This document shows positions 25,025-35,225 of a DNA stretch of 60,549 bases, one piece after another; the first letter of the stretch is position 1, and each line of letters begins with the position of its first letter. The DNA comes from an uncultured Chromatiaceae bacterium (GTDB taxonomy: Bacteria > Pseudomonadota > Gammaproteobacteria > Enterobacterales > Alteromonadaceae). The stretch covers positions 1-60,549 of the forward strand of contig CAMLRA010000008.1 of the NCBI GenBank assembly GCA_946482325.1, written 5' to 3'. The position numbers and the translations under genes are program-made. Below the pieces are notes generated by a model. It did no database searches and was not told where the DNA came from. It saw only the letters and a list, made by a program, of their open reading frames with translations.

Positions 25025-27820
25025 TTAATGCGCCTGATCCCAGTTACCACCGGAACCTGCTTCAACCAGCAGTGGCACGTCTAGTTGCATAGCATCCTGC
25101 ATTAGTTGCACCAGAGCCGCTTGGTGCTTTGCTAGTTCTGTTTCGCGAACTTCAAATACCAATTCATCGTGCACCTGCATAATCATCAGGATCTCAGCCG
25201 GATCCTGTTGTTGCAGGTATGCGTCGACGCTGAGCATGGCACGTTTGATAATATCTGCTGCAGTGCCCTGCATCGGCGCGTTGATGGCGGCGCGCTCGGC
25301 ACCTTTGCGCCGTCCCATGTTTTTGCTCTGGATCTCCGGCAGATAGAGCCGTCGACCCAGCAGGGTTTCGACATAGCCAAGCTCATGCGCCTGCTGCCGG
25401 GTTCGCTCCATATAAGCCAGCACACCGGGGAAGCGGGCAAAATAGGTATCAACATAATGTTGTGCTTCGCTGCGGCTGATATCGAGCTGCTGCGACAGAC
25501 CAAAGGCTGACATGCCGTAAATCAAACCAAAGTTGACCGCTTTCGCTCTTCGGCGTTGTTCGCTGCTGACTTCTGCCAGCGGCACGCCAAACACTTCTGC
25601 CGCAGTTGCACGGTGGATATCGCGCCCTTGCGCGAACGCATCCAGCAGTGCTTTGTCCTGCGACAAATGCGCCATGATCCGTAGTTCAATTTGCGAGTAA
25701 TCCAGTGCGAGGATTTTTTTGCCGGCCGGTGCAATAAACGCCTGCCGAATACGCCGTCCTTCTTCGGTGCGGATCGGAATATTCTGTAAATTCGGCTCGG
25801 TCGAACTTAACCGACCAGTCGCTGCTACCGCCTGATGATAAGAGGTATGCACCCGGCCGGTACGCGGGTTGATGCTCTGCGGTAACTTATCGGTGTAAGT
25901 CGATTTGAGCTTGGTCAGGCTACGGTGCTCAATGATCACCCGGGGTAATTCATATTGATGCGCCAGCTCGACCAACACATCTTCTGCCGTTGATGGCACG
26001 CCAGTCGGCGTTTTTTTCAGCACGGGCAGTTTTTGCTCGTCGAACAAAATTTCCTGCAGCTGTTTAGGTGAGGACAGATTAAAGACTTTACCGGCAACCT
26101 GATGTGCCTGCGTCTCCAGCTCGCTGATGCGCCCGGTCAGATATTCACTTTGTTTGCCAAGCAACACAGCGTCAATCAATACACCGTTACGTTCCAGCCG
26201 CGATAAAACGCTGAGCAGTGGCATTTCGATGTCGCGGAATACCTGTGCCGGACCAGTTGCCTGCTGCAGCTGCGGCCACATCGTCAAATGCAGCTGCAAA
26301 GTCACATCGGCATCTTCGGCAGCGTATTCGGCGGCCTTTTCCAGCTCAATTTGATTAAAAGTGAGTTGTTTACTGCCTTTGCCGGCAATGTCCTCAAAAG
26401 CGATCGGCTGATGCTGCAGATGGCGCCCGGACAGACTGTCCATATCGTGCCGGCCAGCCACACTATTGAGGGTGTAGGATTCCAGCATGGTATCGAAGGC
26501 AATGCCGTTTAACTCGATGTCATACCGGGCGAGTACACTTTTATCGTATTTGAGGTTTTGTCCGACTTTGGCTGCCTGTGTATCTTCCAGCCAAGGCTTT
26601 AATACGCTTAACACTTGCTCAAGAGGCAGCTGCTCAGGAGCGCCTAGATAGTCGTGGCCGACTGGCAAATACCAGGCCTGGCCCGGCGCGACAGCAAATG
26701 ACATACCGACCAGTTCGGCCTGCATATAATCCAAGCTGGTGGTTTCGGTATCAAAGGCGACCAGCGGAGCTTGTTTGATCGTTGTCAGCAATTGCTGGAA
26801 ATCGGCCTCGGTCAAGATCGTTTGATATTGACTGCGGTCAATCGCTGCAGCTGGTGCCAATGCTCCGGCCGTTGCTGGATTGGCCTCAGGCTGTGCCGGT
26901 CGTGGTTCTGTCGTTGATTCCACAGCGCTATGTTTTTGTTGTGTCAGAACTTCGCTGTGCCAGCGTTTAAATTCACACAGGGCAAAAAGTTCGGCCAATT
27001 TGGGCAGTGCCGCCGGTTGGATTTGTAACTGGTGAAACGCTTGCGGTAAATCAACATCAATTTTTATCGTTGCCAGCTGATAAGACAGCTCAAGCTGGGC
27101 GCGGTGCTCACGCAGTTTTTCGGCAATGGTTTTACTGCCACGAAAATTCAGCGCCGCGATGTCGTCCAGCCGCTGGTACAGCTCGGCAATACTACCAATT
27201 CCCTGTAACAATGCCTGTGCGGTTTTTTCACCAACACCGGGTAACCCCGGGATATTGTCGGCTTTGTCACCCATCAGGGCGAGAAAATCGATGATGAGTT
27301 CGGGTCCGACGCCAAATTTTTCCTTCACCCCGTCCGGGTCCAGGATGGTATCCGTCATGGTGTTGATCAAAGTGACATGACTATTGACCAGCTGCGCCAT
27401 GTCTTTATCGCCGGTCGATATTAATACATGCCGGCCCTCAGCACTGGCCGATGTGGCCAGCGTGCCGATGACATCGTCCGCTTCTACACCAGACACACAG
27501 AGCAGCGGCAAGCCCATCGCCTGAATAATCTGATGCAACGGCTCAATCTGGCTCCGCAAATCATCCGGCATCGGCGGCCGGTGCGCTTTATATTCTGCAT
27601 ACATTTCATTGCGGAATGTGGGGCCTTTGGCGTCAAACACCACGGCCATCTCAGATGGGTTGTATTGCCGCAATAAACTTTTCAGCATGTTGACCACACC
27701 ATAAATAGCGCCCGTGGCTTCACCCCGTGAATTGGTCAGGTGTGGTGGCGAATGATAAGCGCGAAACAGGTAAGAAGAACCATCAACCAGGATCAGGGGA
27801 TCAGCAGGGATCTGCGGCAT
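25025..27820 (-). CDS. polA: DNA polymerase I
   Basis: The 931-residue protein has all three Pol I domains. The 5'-3' nuclease (about 1-290) shows [23 protein letters not shown] and [14 protein letters not shown]. The 3'-5' exonuclease (about 330-520) keeps [11 protein letters not shown] and the [11 protein letters not shown] motif, so proofreading looks intact. The polymerase (about 520-931) has [35 protein letters not shown] and [11 protein letters not shown]. It fills gaps in repair and processes Okazaki fragments. A cluster of DnaA-box-like sequences lies just upstream, and spf lies downstream. Confidence 0.98.
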   Translation of the reverse strand: MPQIPADPLILVDGSSYLFRAYHSPPHLTNSRGEATGAIYGVVNMLKSLLRQYNPSEMAVVFDAKGPTFRNEMYAEYKAHRPPMPDDLRSQIEPLHQIIQAMGLPLLCVSGVEADDVIGTLATSASAEGRHVLISTGDKDMAQLVNSHVTLINTMTDTILDPDGVKEKFGVGPELIIDFLALMGDKADNIPGLPGVGEKTAQALLQGIGSIAELYQRLDDIAALNFRGSKTIAEKLREHRAQLELSYQLATIKIDVDLPQAFHQLQIQPAALPKLAELFALCEFKRWHSEVLTQQKHSAVESTTEPRPAQPEANPATAGALAPAAAIDRSQYQTILTEADFQQLLTTIKQAPLVAFDTETTSLDYMQAELVGMSFAVAPGQAWYLPVGHDYLGAPEQLPLEQVLSVLKPWLEDTQAAKVGQNLKYDKSVLARYDIELNGIAFDTMLESYTLNSVAGRHDMDSLSGRHLQHQPIAFEDIAGKGSKQLTFNQIELEKAAEYAAEDADVTLQLHLTMWPQLQQATGPAQVFRDIEMPLLSVLSRLERNGVLIDAVLLGKQSEYLTGRISELETQAHQVAGKVFNLSSPKQLQEILFDEQKLPVLKKTPTGVPSTAEDVLVELAHQYELPRVIIEHRSLTKLKSTYTDKLPQSINPRTGRVHTSYHQAVAATGRLSSTEPNLQNIPIRTEEGRRIRQAFIAPAGKKILALDYSQIELRIMAHLSQDKALLDAFAQGRDIHRATAAEVFGVPLAEVSSEQRRRAKAVNFGLIYGMSAFGLSQQLDISRSEAQHYVDTYFARFPGVLAYMERTRQQAHELGYVETLLGRRLYLPEIQSKNMGRRKGAERAAINAPMQGTAADIIKRAMLSVDAYLQQQDPAEILMIMQVHDELVFEVRETELAKHQAALVQLMQDAMQLDVPLLVEAGSGGNWDQAH

Positions 27821-27897
27821 AGCAGGAGCTCCGGAGAAATTTTAGCAAGGATGCCACAAGCGCAGCCAGACAACCAGCGATACAGGCAGCTCCGTAC

Positions 27898-27929
27898 TGT
27901 GGATATCTTGTGAATATGTCTGTGAAGAA
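27898..27929. promoter_or_regulatory. cluster of DnaA-box-like sequences upstream of polA
   Basis: Three tandem nonamers, TGTGGATAT, TGTGAATAT and TGTGAAGAA, start at 27898, 27909 and 27921. Each has one mismatch to TGTGNATAA (the complement of the DnaA box TTATNCACA), and they are spaced about one helical turn apart, some 80-110 bases before the polA start. A fourth such sequence (TGTGGAAAA, 28053) begins an inverted repeat. The remainder of the 554-base gap to the cytochrome c5 gene holds a possible terminator and the c5 promoter. Confidence 0.35.
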
Positions 27930-28222
27930 ATTTATTGCATGACTAAGCGAACCGTCGAAGTGATTCGGCAGTTTAAAGCTAAGATGATGTTTATTAAGAA
28001 AAAACGAAGGGGGGAACAACCAGACCCTTGTTATTATTCTTTACTTCCTGTGTGTGGAAAACAGTTTTTCCACGCCGTCGGCTGCTGCATAAGGTGTATC
28101 GAAATTTGCGACACAAATCAGCCAACGGGAAAACAGACTACCACAACCACAGCGAATGCAAAGCAGAAAAAACAAAAATAATTTGCTTGATTCGGAGAGC
28201 CAATTTCGATGTGTTCGATTAG

Positions 28223-28258
28223 GGATCCACTTCGATCCGTGGAAAGATCCGCTTTTTT
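28223..28258 (+). terminator. terminator-like hairpin in the polA–cytochrome c5 gap
   Basis: GGATCCAC and GTGG-AAA-GATCC pair into an interrupted stem followed by GCTTTTTTG on the plus strand. No gene precedes it on that strand, so it either ends an unrecognised transcript or insulates the cytochrome c5 promoter. Confidence 0.4.
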
Positions 28259-28301
28259 GTTTAAGATCACGATGATGCGACAGATGTTCGATCGCAGGGC
28301 T

Positions 28302-28330
28302 TTCACAATCTGTCAGCGCGACGCTATAAT
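28302..28330 (+). promoter_or_regulatory. sigma-70 promoter of the cytochrome c5 gene
   Basis: TTCACA (-35) and a perfect TATAAT (-10) are separated by exactly 17 bp. The start would be near 28337, leaving a leader of about 38 bases before the ATG. Confidence 0.8.
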
Positions 28331-28374
28331 GCCCTGAATTTTGTAAGGCATTTAATCCCCGGGGACCCCGATCA

Positions 28375-28773
28375 ATGAAAAAAATCACTGTTGCTGTGGC
28401 CATGCTGAGTTTTGCAGTGCTGGCGCAAACACCGGCTGAAGACAAAAGCCTGGAAGAGTTAAAAGCGCGCATTGCCCCAGTCGGGCAGGTTTATCTGGCA
28501 GGCTCTGAGCCTGTCGCGGCAAAACCAACGGGTCCTCGTACCGGTGAGCAGGTATATCAGGGCGCTTGCTTTGCCTGCCACGCTACGGGTGCATTGGACG
28601 CTCCGAAAAAAGGCGATGCTGCGGCCTGGAAACCTCGCTTAGCACAAGGTATTGAAACACTGCACAAACACGCGATTGAAGGGATCCGCTCTATGCCACC
28701 ACGCGGAACCTGTGGTGATTGTTCTGATGATGATATCTTAAATGCCATTAAGTTTATGACTGACGGTATCTAA
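28375..28773 (+). CDS. cytochrome c5-type monohaem cytochrome
   Basis: The 132-residue protein has a signal peptide (ending near AVLAQTPAED), one haem site CFACH near residue 64, the axial methionine region SMPPRG, and a C-terminal cysteine pair CGDC that forms the disulfide typical of cytochrome c5. It is a periplasmic electron carrier. It is monocistronic, with its own promoter and terminator, and is divergent from polA. Confidence 0.92.
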   Translation: MKKITVAVAMLSFAVLAQTPAEDKSLEELKARIAPVGQVYLAGSEPVAAKPTGPRTGEQVYQGACFACHATGALDAPKKGDAAAWKPRLAQGIETLHKHAIEGIRSMPPRGTCGDCSDDDILNAIKFMTDGI

Positions 28774-28790
28774 GCTTCAGTGATGGTCAA

Positions 28791-28816
28791 AAGGCTGCCT
28801 GCGGGCGGCCTTTTTT
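28791..28816 (+). terminator. rho-independent terminator of the cytochrome c5 gene
   Basis: AAGGCTGCC and GGCGGCCTT pair in a 9-bp stem (one G-U) around a short loop, followed by TTTTTT. Confidence 0.88.
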
Positions 28817-29061
28817 ATGGCTGCAGTCGCGTTTCTGATATTTTTTCTGCCTACCATACAAAGCAGTCCATTACAGCTGCTTGCATTCTATTTACTGAAT
28901 ACCGTTTATTGCCAACAAGTCGTCAACAATAACTAAAACGTCTAAAAATCCAGCCGTAAAATGCCCGGCTGCTCTTTCCTCTGTTTAATCTTTGTGCATA
29001 ATAGGACCGGTTCTGAATAAAGATCCGACCACCGGATCAATAAAGAAAATAAGAGCGTCCG

Positions 29062-31656
29062 TTGAAGGAATTAACTGCACACGCCACGAACCGGCAACAA
29101 TCCGGCCAAATTCGTCGCCTGACATCATTACTGAAAAAGTATCAGCTGGCTTATGCTGTGCAGCAGGCGTTGCTGAAACTGTCAGAGCTGGCCAGTACGC
29201 TAACGGACATGGCGCAGTTTTATCCGCAAATCCATCAGCTGGTGAACGAGCATCTTGCCGCCGACAATTTCTTTGTGGTGTTACTCGACCCGCCCACCGG
29301 CCGTTTCCAACTTGAATATTTTGCTGACGAAAAAGATTGTCTGGATGCACCCAATCTGGACCCGACCGATTTTGCCCGCGGCATGACCGGTTATGTGTGT
29401 CGGACAGGCCAGCCGTTATTGTGTGACGCCGCCAAGTTCCACCAACTCATCGCCGCAGGCGAGATTGAAGCACAGGGTACTCCAAGTCATCATTGGTTAG
29501 GGGTTCCACTGCGCCGCGGTCAGCTGGTCATTGGCGTGATGGCGGTACAGCTGTACGATGAAGGTCGTTTATACACGCAGCACGATGTGGATTTACTGAC
29601 CGAAATCGCGGTGCATACCGTAACCGCGATTGATCGGGTGAAAAGTCGCGAATTATTGGAACAAACGGTTCGCGAACGTACCCGTCAGCTACAAAACACG
29701 AATCAGTCGCTGCAACGCGAAATTCGAGAGCGTAGCAATGCCGAGAAACTGCAGGCAGCCTTGTATAAGATTTCGGAGCTGACGGCCACGGAAGTCGACA
29801 TGGCAGCATTTTACCGTCAGGTGCATCAGATCCTGAGCAGCCTGATGCCGGCGGACAACTGTTATATCGCTTTACTCGATGAAAGCGGCAAAACGCTGAG
29901 TTTCCCGTTTTATGTCGATCAATATTGTCCACCAGCAACCGAACGGCCGCTGCGTAAAGGCTTTACTGAATATGTGTTGCGGGTCGGTGAAGCCCGGTTG
30001 ATTAACAAAGAGCTGTCAGATTTGTTAGTGGCGCAGGGCGAGGTGATCAGACTGGTGCAGGACAACGCCGGCAGCCCGTTGCCGCACTCCACCAGCTGGC
30101 TGGGGGCTCCGTTGTTAATCGAACAACAAGCGCTGGGGGTTATCGCCGTACAGTCTTATCATCAGGACTACATTTACGGTGATAACGAACTGAATATATT
30201 ACGCTTTGTTTCGCAACATATCGCCGTCGCCATTCAGCGCCGGCTCAATATCGAACAGCAAAAACTGCATCAGGAAGACTTAGAGCGGAAGATATTTGAG
30301 CGTACCCGTGAATTACGCCAGACTAATTTATTTTTGCGCCTGCAGGTTGAAGAGCGAAAAAAAGCCGAAGAAAAGCTGTTCCATGAAGCCAACCACGATG
30401 CGCTGACCGGCCTTGCCAACCGGCAGATGTTTATGCTGCAGCTCAAGCAAAAATTTGCGCTGCGCAATCGCGAAGCAAACCTGAAGTTCGCTCTTTTATT
30501 CATTGATTTAGACCGTTTTAAACTGATAAATGACACTTTGGGTCACCATGCCGGTGACGCTTTCCTGATTGAGATTAGTCAACGTTTGCTGCTGACGGTG
30601 CGGGAACATGATTTAGTGGCGCGGCTCGGTGGCGACGAATTTGTCGTATTGCTGACGCAGTTGCAGCAGGATGCCGATGCTGAAGATGTCGCGGATCGGA
30701 TCATCGAAGCAGTGCGTCAGCCGATGGAATTGCAGGGCCAGAGTCTTTATTCCGGCGCCTCTGTTGGTATCGCTCATTATGATGCCAGTTATGCCAATGC
30801 TGATGGCATGTTACGGGATGCTGACGCGGCGATGTATCAGGCCAAAGCGCTGGGCCGTAATCGTTTTGTGATCTTTACCGAATCAATGCGTCAGCAGTTA
30901 TTGCAGGAACTGTCGCTGGAGCAGGCGCTGCATCAGGCTGTCACTGAACAGCAGTTTTCAGTCGCCTATGATCCTATTATCTGCAGTGAAAAACATCATA
31001 CCCTCGGCTATGCCGCCCGCATGCAATGGCTGCATCCACAGCTAGGCCTGCAACAGGATTTTTGTCAGCAGGCAGCACAGGCAGGTGTATTGCCACAAAT
31101 TGAATTGCAGCTGCTGCAGCAAATTCTGGATTTACTGAGTAGTCAGCCACAACCGGCAGTGATTTGTTTGCCGCTTTGCGCCCAGCACCTGACCCATCCG
31201 CAGCATTTTGACCGACTTTACAAATTACTCAGCAGCAAATCGCAGTTGCTGCACCGTTTAAGCCTAGGTTTTGCCGAATTCGAGCTGATGAAACTCAGTA
31301 ATACCGCACTTAGTTATTTGCATAACCTGAAACGGCTCGGTGTGCGGCTGACGCTGGAAAACTTTGGTGCTGAGATGATGCCGCTTGGCCTGCTGACCAG
31401 CTACCCATTTGATTTTGTTCGCTTAGAAGCCAGTTTCTGCCGCAGTTTATTGCGCCAGAGCCAAAAACGTCAGCTGCTGGATTTGCTCATCACCCTGGCG
31501 CAAAACTACAAGTTCCGCCTGATTGCGGATGGAATTGATGAGCAGGCTGTGCGGGCATTATTAGTCGAAGCCGGTTGTTGTTATTTGCAAGGTGAACTGG
31601 TGAAACAGTTACAACCGGCGGCAGAAGAATCAGTCTTTCTTCAGCAACTGGCGTAA
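29062..31656 (+). CDS. GAF-GAF-GGDEF diguanylate cyclase with degenerate EAL domain
   Basis: The 864-residue cytoplasmic protein has two tandem GAF domains (about residues 45-195 and 235-390), each followed by a coiled linker of repeated R-T-R-E-L type. An intact GGDEF domain follows ([17 protein letters not shown] and [12 protein letters not shown]). The C-terminal EAL-like domain (about 620-860) lacks the catalytic residues: the EAL motif reads AARMQW, the usual DDFGTGYSS is ENFGAEMMP, and AEGVE reads ADGIDE. It should therefore make cyclic-di-GMP but not hydrolyse it. The start is TTG; no better start is visible. Its 3' end overlaps rep by 27 bases on the opposite strand. Confidence 0.92.
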   Translation: MKELTAHATNRQQSGQIRRLTSLLKKYQLAYAVQQALLKLSELASTLTDMAQFYPQIHQLVNEHLAADNFFVVLLDPPTGRFQLEYFADEKDCLDAPNLDPTDFARGMTGYVCRTGQPLLCDAAKFHQLIAAGEIEAQGTPSHHWLGVPLRRGQLVIGVMAVQLYDEGRLYTQHDVDLLTEIAVHTVTAIDRVKSRELLEQTVRERTRQLQNTNQSLQREIRERSNAEKLQAALYKISELTATEVDMAAFYRQVHQILSSLMPADNCYIALLDESGKTLSFPFYVDQYCPPATERPLRKGFTEYVLRVGEARLINKELSDLLVAQGEVIRLVQDNAGSPLPHSTSWLGAPLLIEQQALGVIAVQSYHQDYIYGDNELNILRFVSQHIAVAIQRRLNIEQQKLHQEDLERKIFERTRELRQTNLFLRLQVEERKKAEEKLFHEANHDALTGLANRQMFMLQLKQKFALRNREANLKFALLFIDLDRFKLINDTLGHHAGDAFLIEISQRLLLTVREHDLVARLGGDEFVVLLTQLQQDADAEDVADRIIEAVRQPMELQGQSLYSGASVGIAHYDASYANADGMLRDADAAMYQAKALGRNRFVIFTESMRQQLLQELSLEQALHQAVTEQQFSVAYDPIICSEKHHTLGYAARMQWLHPQLGLQQDFCQQAAQAGVLPQIELQLLQQILDLLSSQPQPAVICLPLCAQHLTHPQHFDRLYKLLSSKSQLLHRLSLGFAEFELMKLSNTALSYLHNLKRLGVRLTLENFGAEMMPLGLLTSYPFDFVRLEASFCRSLLRQSQKRQLLDLLITLAQNYKFRLIADGIDEQAVRALLVEAGCCYLQGELVKQLQPAAEESVFLQQLA

Positions 31657-33645
31657 CCGGTCTAAGTGCGCGAGGCCGGTTTGCTGGCGTTGTTCCTCAG
31701 TTTTCACCGGTGCGGCTTTGGCCCACTCCAAATCATCCTGCGGTAGTTCATCGAGAAAACGGCTCGGCTCCGGTTTCACGACTTCACCATATTGCCGGCG
31801 TTCGCGGGCATAAGTAAAAATCAGTTCACGCTGCGCGCGGGTAATGCCAACATAGGCCAGCCGACGTTCTTCTTCGACATTGTCTTCGTCAATGCTGGTT
31901 TGATGCGGCAAAATGCCTTCTTCCATCCCGACCATAAACACATAAGGAAATTCGAGGCCTTTGGAGGCGTGCAAGGTCAGCAGTTGCACCTGATCGGCGT
32001 CATCCTGTTGTTCCTGCCGCTCCATCATGTCGCGTAGCGTCAGTTTAGTAACGACTTCAGAGAGCGTCATTGGCTCATGTTCCTCGTCGCCCTTGAGCAT
32101 TTCCGTGATCCAGCGGAACAGTTCGTTGACGTTTTTCAGCGCCATTTCTGCGGCTTTGGTGCTGGCACTGGTTTCAAACAAATAGGCTTCGTATTGGCTT
32201 TGGCGGATCAAATCCCGCACCGCTTCGGCCGGTTCTGCCCGCACCGCGTTGTCAGCCAGCGCGACAATCCAGTTGGCAAAATGCCGCACTGCCGCCAGGC
32301 TTTTGGCTGACAATTCATCCGACAGCTCCGGTGCGCAGCAGGCGTCAAACAGGCTGATATGTAGCTGATTGGCCAGGCTGCCGATTTTCTCCAGCGTCGC
32401 CGCGCCAATTTCGCGTTTGGGGGTGTTGATGATGCGCAGCAGCGCGTTGTCGTCATCCTGATTCACTAAAAGGCGCAGGTAAGCCATGATGTCTTTGATT
32501 TCACTGCGCGAAAAAAACGAGGTGCCACCGGAAATTTTGTACGGAATGCGGTTGGTCATCAGTGCTTTTTCAAAAACCCGCGCCTGGTGGTTGCCGCGAT
32601 ATAAAATGGCATAGTCGCGGTATTGGCTGCGGTTTAAAAAGCGGTGCGAGATGATTTCGGCCACCACTTTTTCTGCTTCGTCTTCTTCGTTGCGTGTCGG
32701 CAACACTTTCAGCGGCACGCCATACCCCAGCTCACTGAACAGCGCTTTGTCATATTCATGTGGGTTGTTGGCGATCAGAATATTGGCGGCCTTCAGAATG
32801 CGCTCGCACGAACGGTAATTTTGTTCGAGTTTAATCACCCGAAGATTGGGGAAATCTTTGCCAAGCAGCACCAGATTTTGCGGTTTGGCGCCGCGCCAGG
32901 AATAAATTGATTGGTCGTCGTCACCAACCACAGTAAAACGCTGGCGTTCGCCGACCAGCCATTTCACCAGTTCGTACTGACTGGTATTGGTATCCTGATA
33001 CTCATCGACCAGCAAGTAGTGGATCTTCTGTTGCCAGCGCGTCCGGACTTCGACATTGGAAGCAAACAACAGGGTCGGCACCATGATAAGATCATCAAAA
33101 TCCAGCGCATTGTAGGCACGCAGTTGCTGCGCATATTGCGCATAGATATTGGCAAAACTAATCGACTGAGCGTCAGTGGCCCGCGCCAGTGCTTGCTGCG
33201 GCAGCATTAAGTCATTCTTCCAGCTGGAGATTTTGCTTTGCAGTGCGCGCAGCAAATCTTTGTCGCCGAGTAGTTCGTTTTCGGTCAGTTCTTTGAGCAG
33301 CGCCATGCTGTCCTGATCGTCAAATAAAGTGAAATTGGCTTTATAACCAATGGCTTTATGTTCTTTTTTAATGATCTCAAGACCTAAGGTATGAAAGGTC
33401 GACACCGTCAGTCCGCGCAATTTGGTCCGGTCAAGGGTATGCCCAATCCGCTCTTTCATTTCGCGGGCAGCTTTATTGGTAAAAGTCACCGCAGCGATAT
33501 GACGCGCCGGCATTTCGCACTCTTCAATCAGATAAGCAATTTTATTGGTGATCACCCGGGTCTTGCCCGAGCCGGCGCCTGCCAATACCAGACAAGGGCC
33601 TGCGATGTATTTCACCGCGTCATTTTGTTGCGTATTCAGTTTCAT
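31630..33645 (-). CDS. rep: ATP-dependent DNA helicase Rep
   Basis: The 671-residue superfamily 1A helicase matches E. coli Rep (673 residues) from its first line ([14 protein letters not shown]). Motifs in order are the Walker [55 protein letters not shown] and YVGITRAQ. It helps replication forks pass protein obstacles. The C-terminus is convergent with, and overlaps, the GGDEF gene. No partner gene is cotranscribed. Confidence 0.97.
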   Translation of the reverse strand: MKLNTQQNDAVKYIAGPCLVLAGAGSGKTRVITNKIAYLIEECEMPARHIAAVTFTNKAAREMKERIGHTLDRTKLRGLTVSTFHTLGLEIIKKEHKAIGYKANFTLFDDQDSMALLKELTENELLGDKDLLRALQSKISSWKNDLMLPQQALARATDAQSISFANIYAQYAQQLRAYNALDFDDLIMVPTLLFASNVEVRTRWQQKIHYLLVDEYQDTNTSQYELVKWLVGERQRFTVVGDDDQSIYSWRGAKPQNLVLLGKDFPNLRVIKLEQNYRSCERILKAANILIANNPHEYDKALFSELGYGVPLKVLPTRNEEDEAEKVVAEIISHRFLNRSQYRDYAILYRGNHQARVFEKALMTNRIPYKISGGTSFFSRSEIKDIMAYLRLLVNQDDDNALLRIINTPKREIGAATLEKIGSLANQLHISLFDACCAPELSDELSAKSLAAVRHFANWIVALADNAVRAEPAEAVRDLIRQSQYEAYLFETSASTKAAEMALKNVNELFRWITEMLKGDEEHEPMTLSEVVTKLTLRDMMERQEQQDDADQVQLLTLHASKGLEFPYVFMVGMEEGILPHQTSIDEDNVEEERRLAYVGITRAQRELIFTYARERRQYGEVVKPEPSRFLDELPQDDLEWAKAAPVKTEEQRQQTGLAHLDRLRQLLKKD

Positions 33646-33721
33646 CAGAGTTTTCAGTCACTAAAAGCCGGGTGGTCCGGTCAGGCGCCGCGTGCGGCAG
33701 GCAGAGGTCGCGCAGGTGGTT

Positions 33722-33745
33722 GCGCACCTTGTCGCGCACCTTGTC
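33722..33745. repeat. 12-bp tandem repeat, two copies
   Basis: GCGCACCTTGTC occurs twice back to back in the region between rep and ubiK. A diverged third copy begins right after it (TCGCA). Confidence 0.6.
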
Positions 33746-33897
33746 TCGCAATAGGGCGCTAGTGTAGCCCAAAGCAGACAGCATCAGAAGATCCGCCATT
33801 TTAATTCAGCGGCCCAGCCTTGAAAAAACAGTCGCCAGCGCCAAATACAGCCCTTACACTGAGACTTCATTCCCGACCTCAGTCTGAGGACCCTGAT

Positions 33898-34158
33898 ATG
33901 TTAGATCCGAAAAAAATTGAAGATATCGCGCGCCAGATTGGCGCCTCCATCCCGCCCAAATTCCGTGAAGTCGCCGACGATGTTGAAGCCAAGGTCAAAG
34001 CCGTGCTGCAGGCCAAACTGAGTGCGCTGGATTTTGTGTCACGGGAAGAATTTGATGTGCAGCGTCAGGTGTTGCTGCGCACCCGTGAAAAACTCGACGC
34101 GCTGGAACTGCAGGTGCAACAGCTGCTGGCCGCGCAAGCCGCTGAAAAAACTGAATAA
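33898..34158 (+). CDS. ubiK: ubiquinone biosynthesis accessory factor UbiK
   Basis: The 86-residue protein matches UbiK (YqiC): [20 protein letters not shown] followed by a long C-terminal coiled coil ([22 protein letters not shown]). UbiK forms trimers and assists the aerobic Ubi complex together with UbiJ. The start is fixed by GAGGA about 6 bases before the ATG; a longer frame to 33820 is not supported. It is followed nine bases later by a small acidic gene in the same operon. Confidence 0.93.
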   Translation: MLDPKKIEDIARQIGASIPPKFREVADDVEAKVKAVLQAKLSALDFVSREEFDVQRQVLLRTREKLDALELQVQQLLAAQAAEKTE

Positions 34159-34167
34159 GGAGCCATC

Positions 34168-34320
34168 GTGGACGATTTTGACCTGGATTTAGATCATCTG
34201 GATTTTGATGCTGCAGCCCAAAACAATGCAGCGAAACTGGCTGCAGCAGATGCCGCCGCAGCGGCCGCAGAAGCCTTACCGGATGAAGATGATTGCGCCG
34301 GTGGTGCTTGTAAAATCTGA
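34168..34320 (+). CDS. 50-residue acidic/alanine-rich small protein with C-terminal cysteine pair
   Basis: This short gene follows ubiK by nine bases. A GTG start is preceded by AAGGAG at ideal spacing. The product begins MDDFDLDLDHLDFDAAAQ, continues with an alanine-rich helix, and ends in DDCAGGACKI, a CX4C pair next to acidic residues. There is no signal peptide or membrane segment. Codon use and the strong ribosome-binding site support real translation. The role is unknown; the cysteine pair and acidic stretches could bind metal, or the protein could act with UbiK, both as inference only. Confidence 0.65.
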   Translation: MDDFDLDLDHLDFDAAAQNNAAKLAAADAAAAAAEALPDEDDCAGGACKI

Positions 34321-34354
34321 CGTCAGCCGACGCCATCAGCCAAGGCGCAGTCGT

Positions 34355-35119
34355 ATGCCAGATATTTGCCTGCGTCTCTGTACGCTGATTGCTGTGCTGG
34401 CTGCACCGGGCAAGGCACTGGCGGCAGACTGGCAACGTATTCATAGCCCGCAGCTGCAATATGACTTGCAGTACCAAGTGCTGCCAAGCCCCGGTTATCA
34501 GCCAGGCGACCCGGTGCTCTATGCTACCGACGGCGCCTGGTATGCCGACCAGGGCCAGTTACCGGCATTGATCAACCAGCTGCGAACACAGCGCAAGATC
34601 CGGCCTTTGTTGCTGGTCTTGGTGGATGCACGTGATCCGGCCGATTTATCCGTAAACCGGCGACATCAGCAATTTATGTGCAATCAGCAATATGCGGCGT
34701 TTTTTCGCGACACTTTGCTGCCTGCCGTGCAACAACAATATCAGCCATCAACAGCGCGCACCGATCGAGTGATCCTCGGCTTGTCCTTTGGCGCTATTAA
34801 TGCCGCCTGTTTTGGTCTGTTACTGCCCAATCAGTTTGGCAATCTGGCGATGCAATCGCCTGGCAATAAAGACCATCTCGCCGTCCTGACCAAGCTTTAT
34901 CAGCAGCAGCCGTTGTTGCCGCTGAAGATGTCGTTGTCTTTCGGTACTTTGAACGACAACCTCGGTGCCGGTCGTAAATTTCACCAAATGTTGCAGCGTA
35001 AAGGCTATGACGTCGCTTATCAGGAAGTGCGTTTTGGTCATAACTGGCACAACTGGCAGCCTCTGCTCGACGATGTGCTGCTGCATTTTTTCCCTCCAGC
35101 CAATACCGCAGACAATTAA
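34355..35119 (+). CDS. exported alpha/beta-hydrolase (putative esterase family)
   Basis: The 254-residue protein has a signal peptide (CTLIAVLAAPGKALAADW) and the putative-esterase fold: VLYATDGAWYA, the nucleophile elbow GLSFGA (GXSXG) near residue 149, and a C-terminal histidine in FGHNWHNW. It resembles esterase D and enterobactin-esterase-type enzymes; the substrate is unknown. The start is set at the ATG that begins the signal peptide. It follows the 50-residue gene by 34 bases and may be cotranscribed with ubiK. Confidence 0.82.
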   Translation: MPDICLRLCTLIAVLAAPGKALAADWQRIHSPQLQYDLQYQVLPSPGYQPGDPVLYATDGAWYADQGQLPALINQLRTQRKIRPLLLVLVDARDPADLSVNRRHQQFMCNQQYAAFFRDTLLPAVQQQYQPSTARTDRVILGLSFGAINAACFGLLLPNQFGNLAMQSPGNKDHLAVLTKLYQQQPLLPLKMSLSFGTLNDNLGAGRKFHQMLQRKGYDVAYQEVRFGHNWHNWQPLLDDVLLHFFPPANTADN

Positions 35120-35225
35120 TCGTTTTTTGCGATTGCATATATTCATTTATATCATTTTTTAAATTCATATGATGCCCCTAAGCTGATCAGGCAGGAAAGA
35201 GCTGACTCAGACAGAGGACAATCAA

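Noticed and set aside
27939..28222. 80- and 64-codon plus-strand frames upstream of the cytochrome c5 gene
   Set aside because: No ribosome-binding site, lysine/threonine-rich AT-driven composition, and overlap with regulatory repeats.
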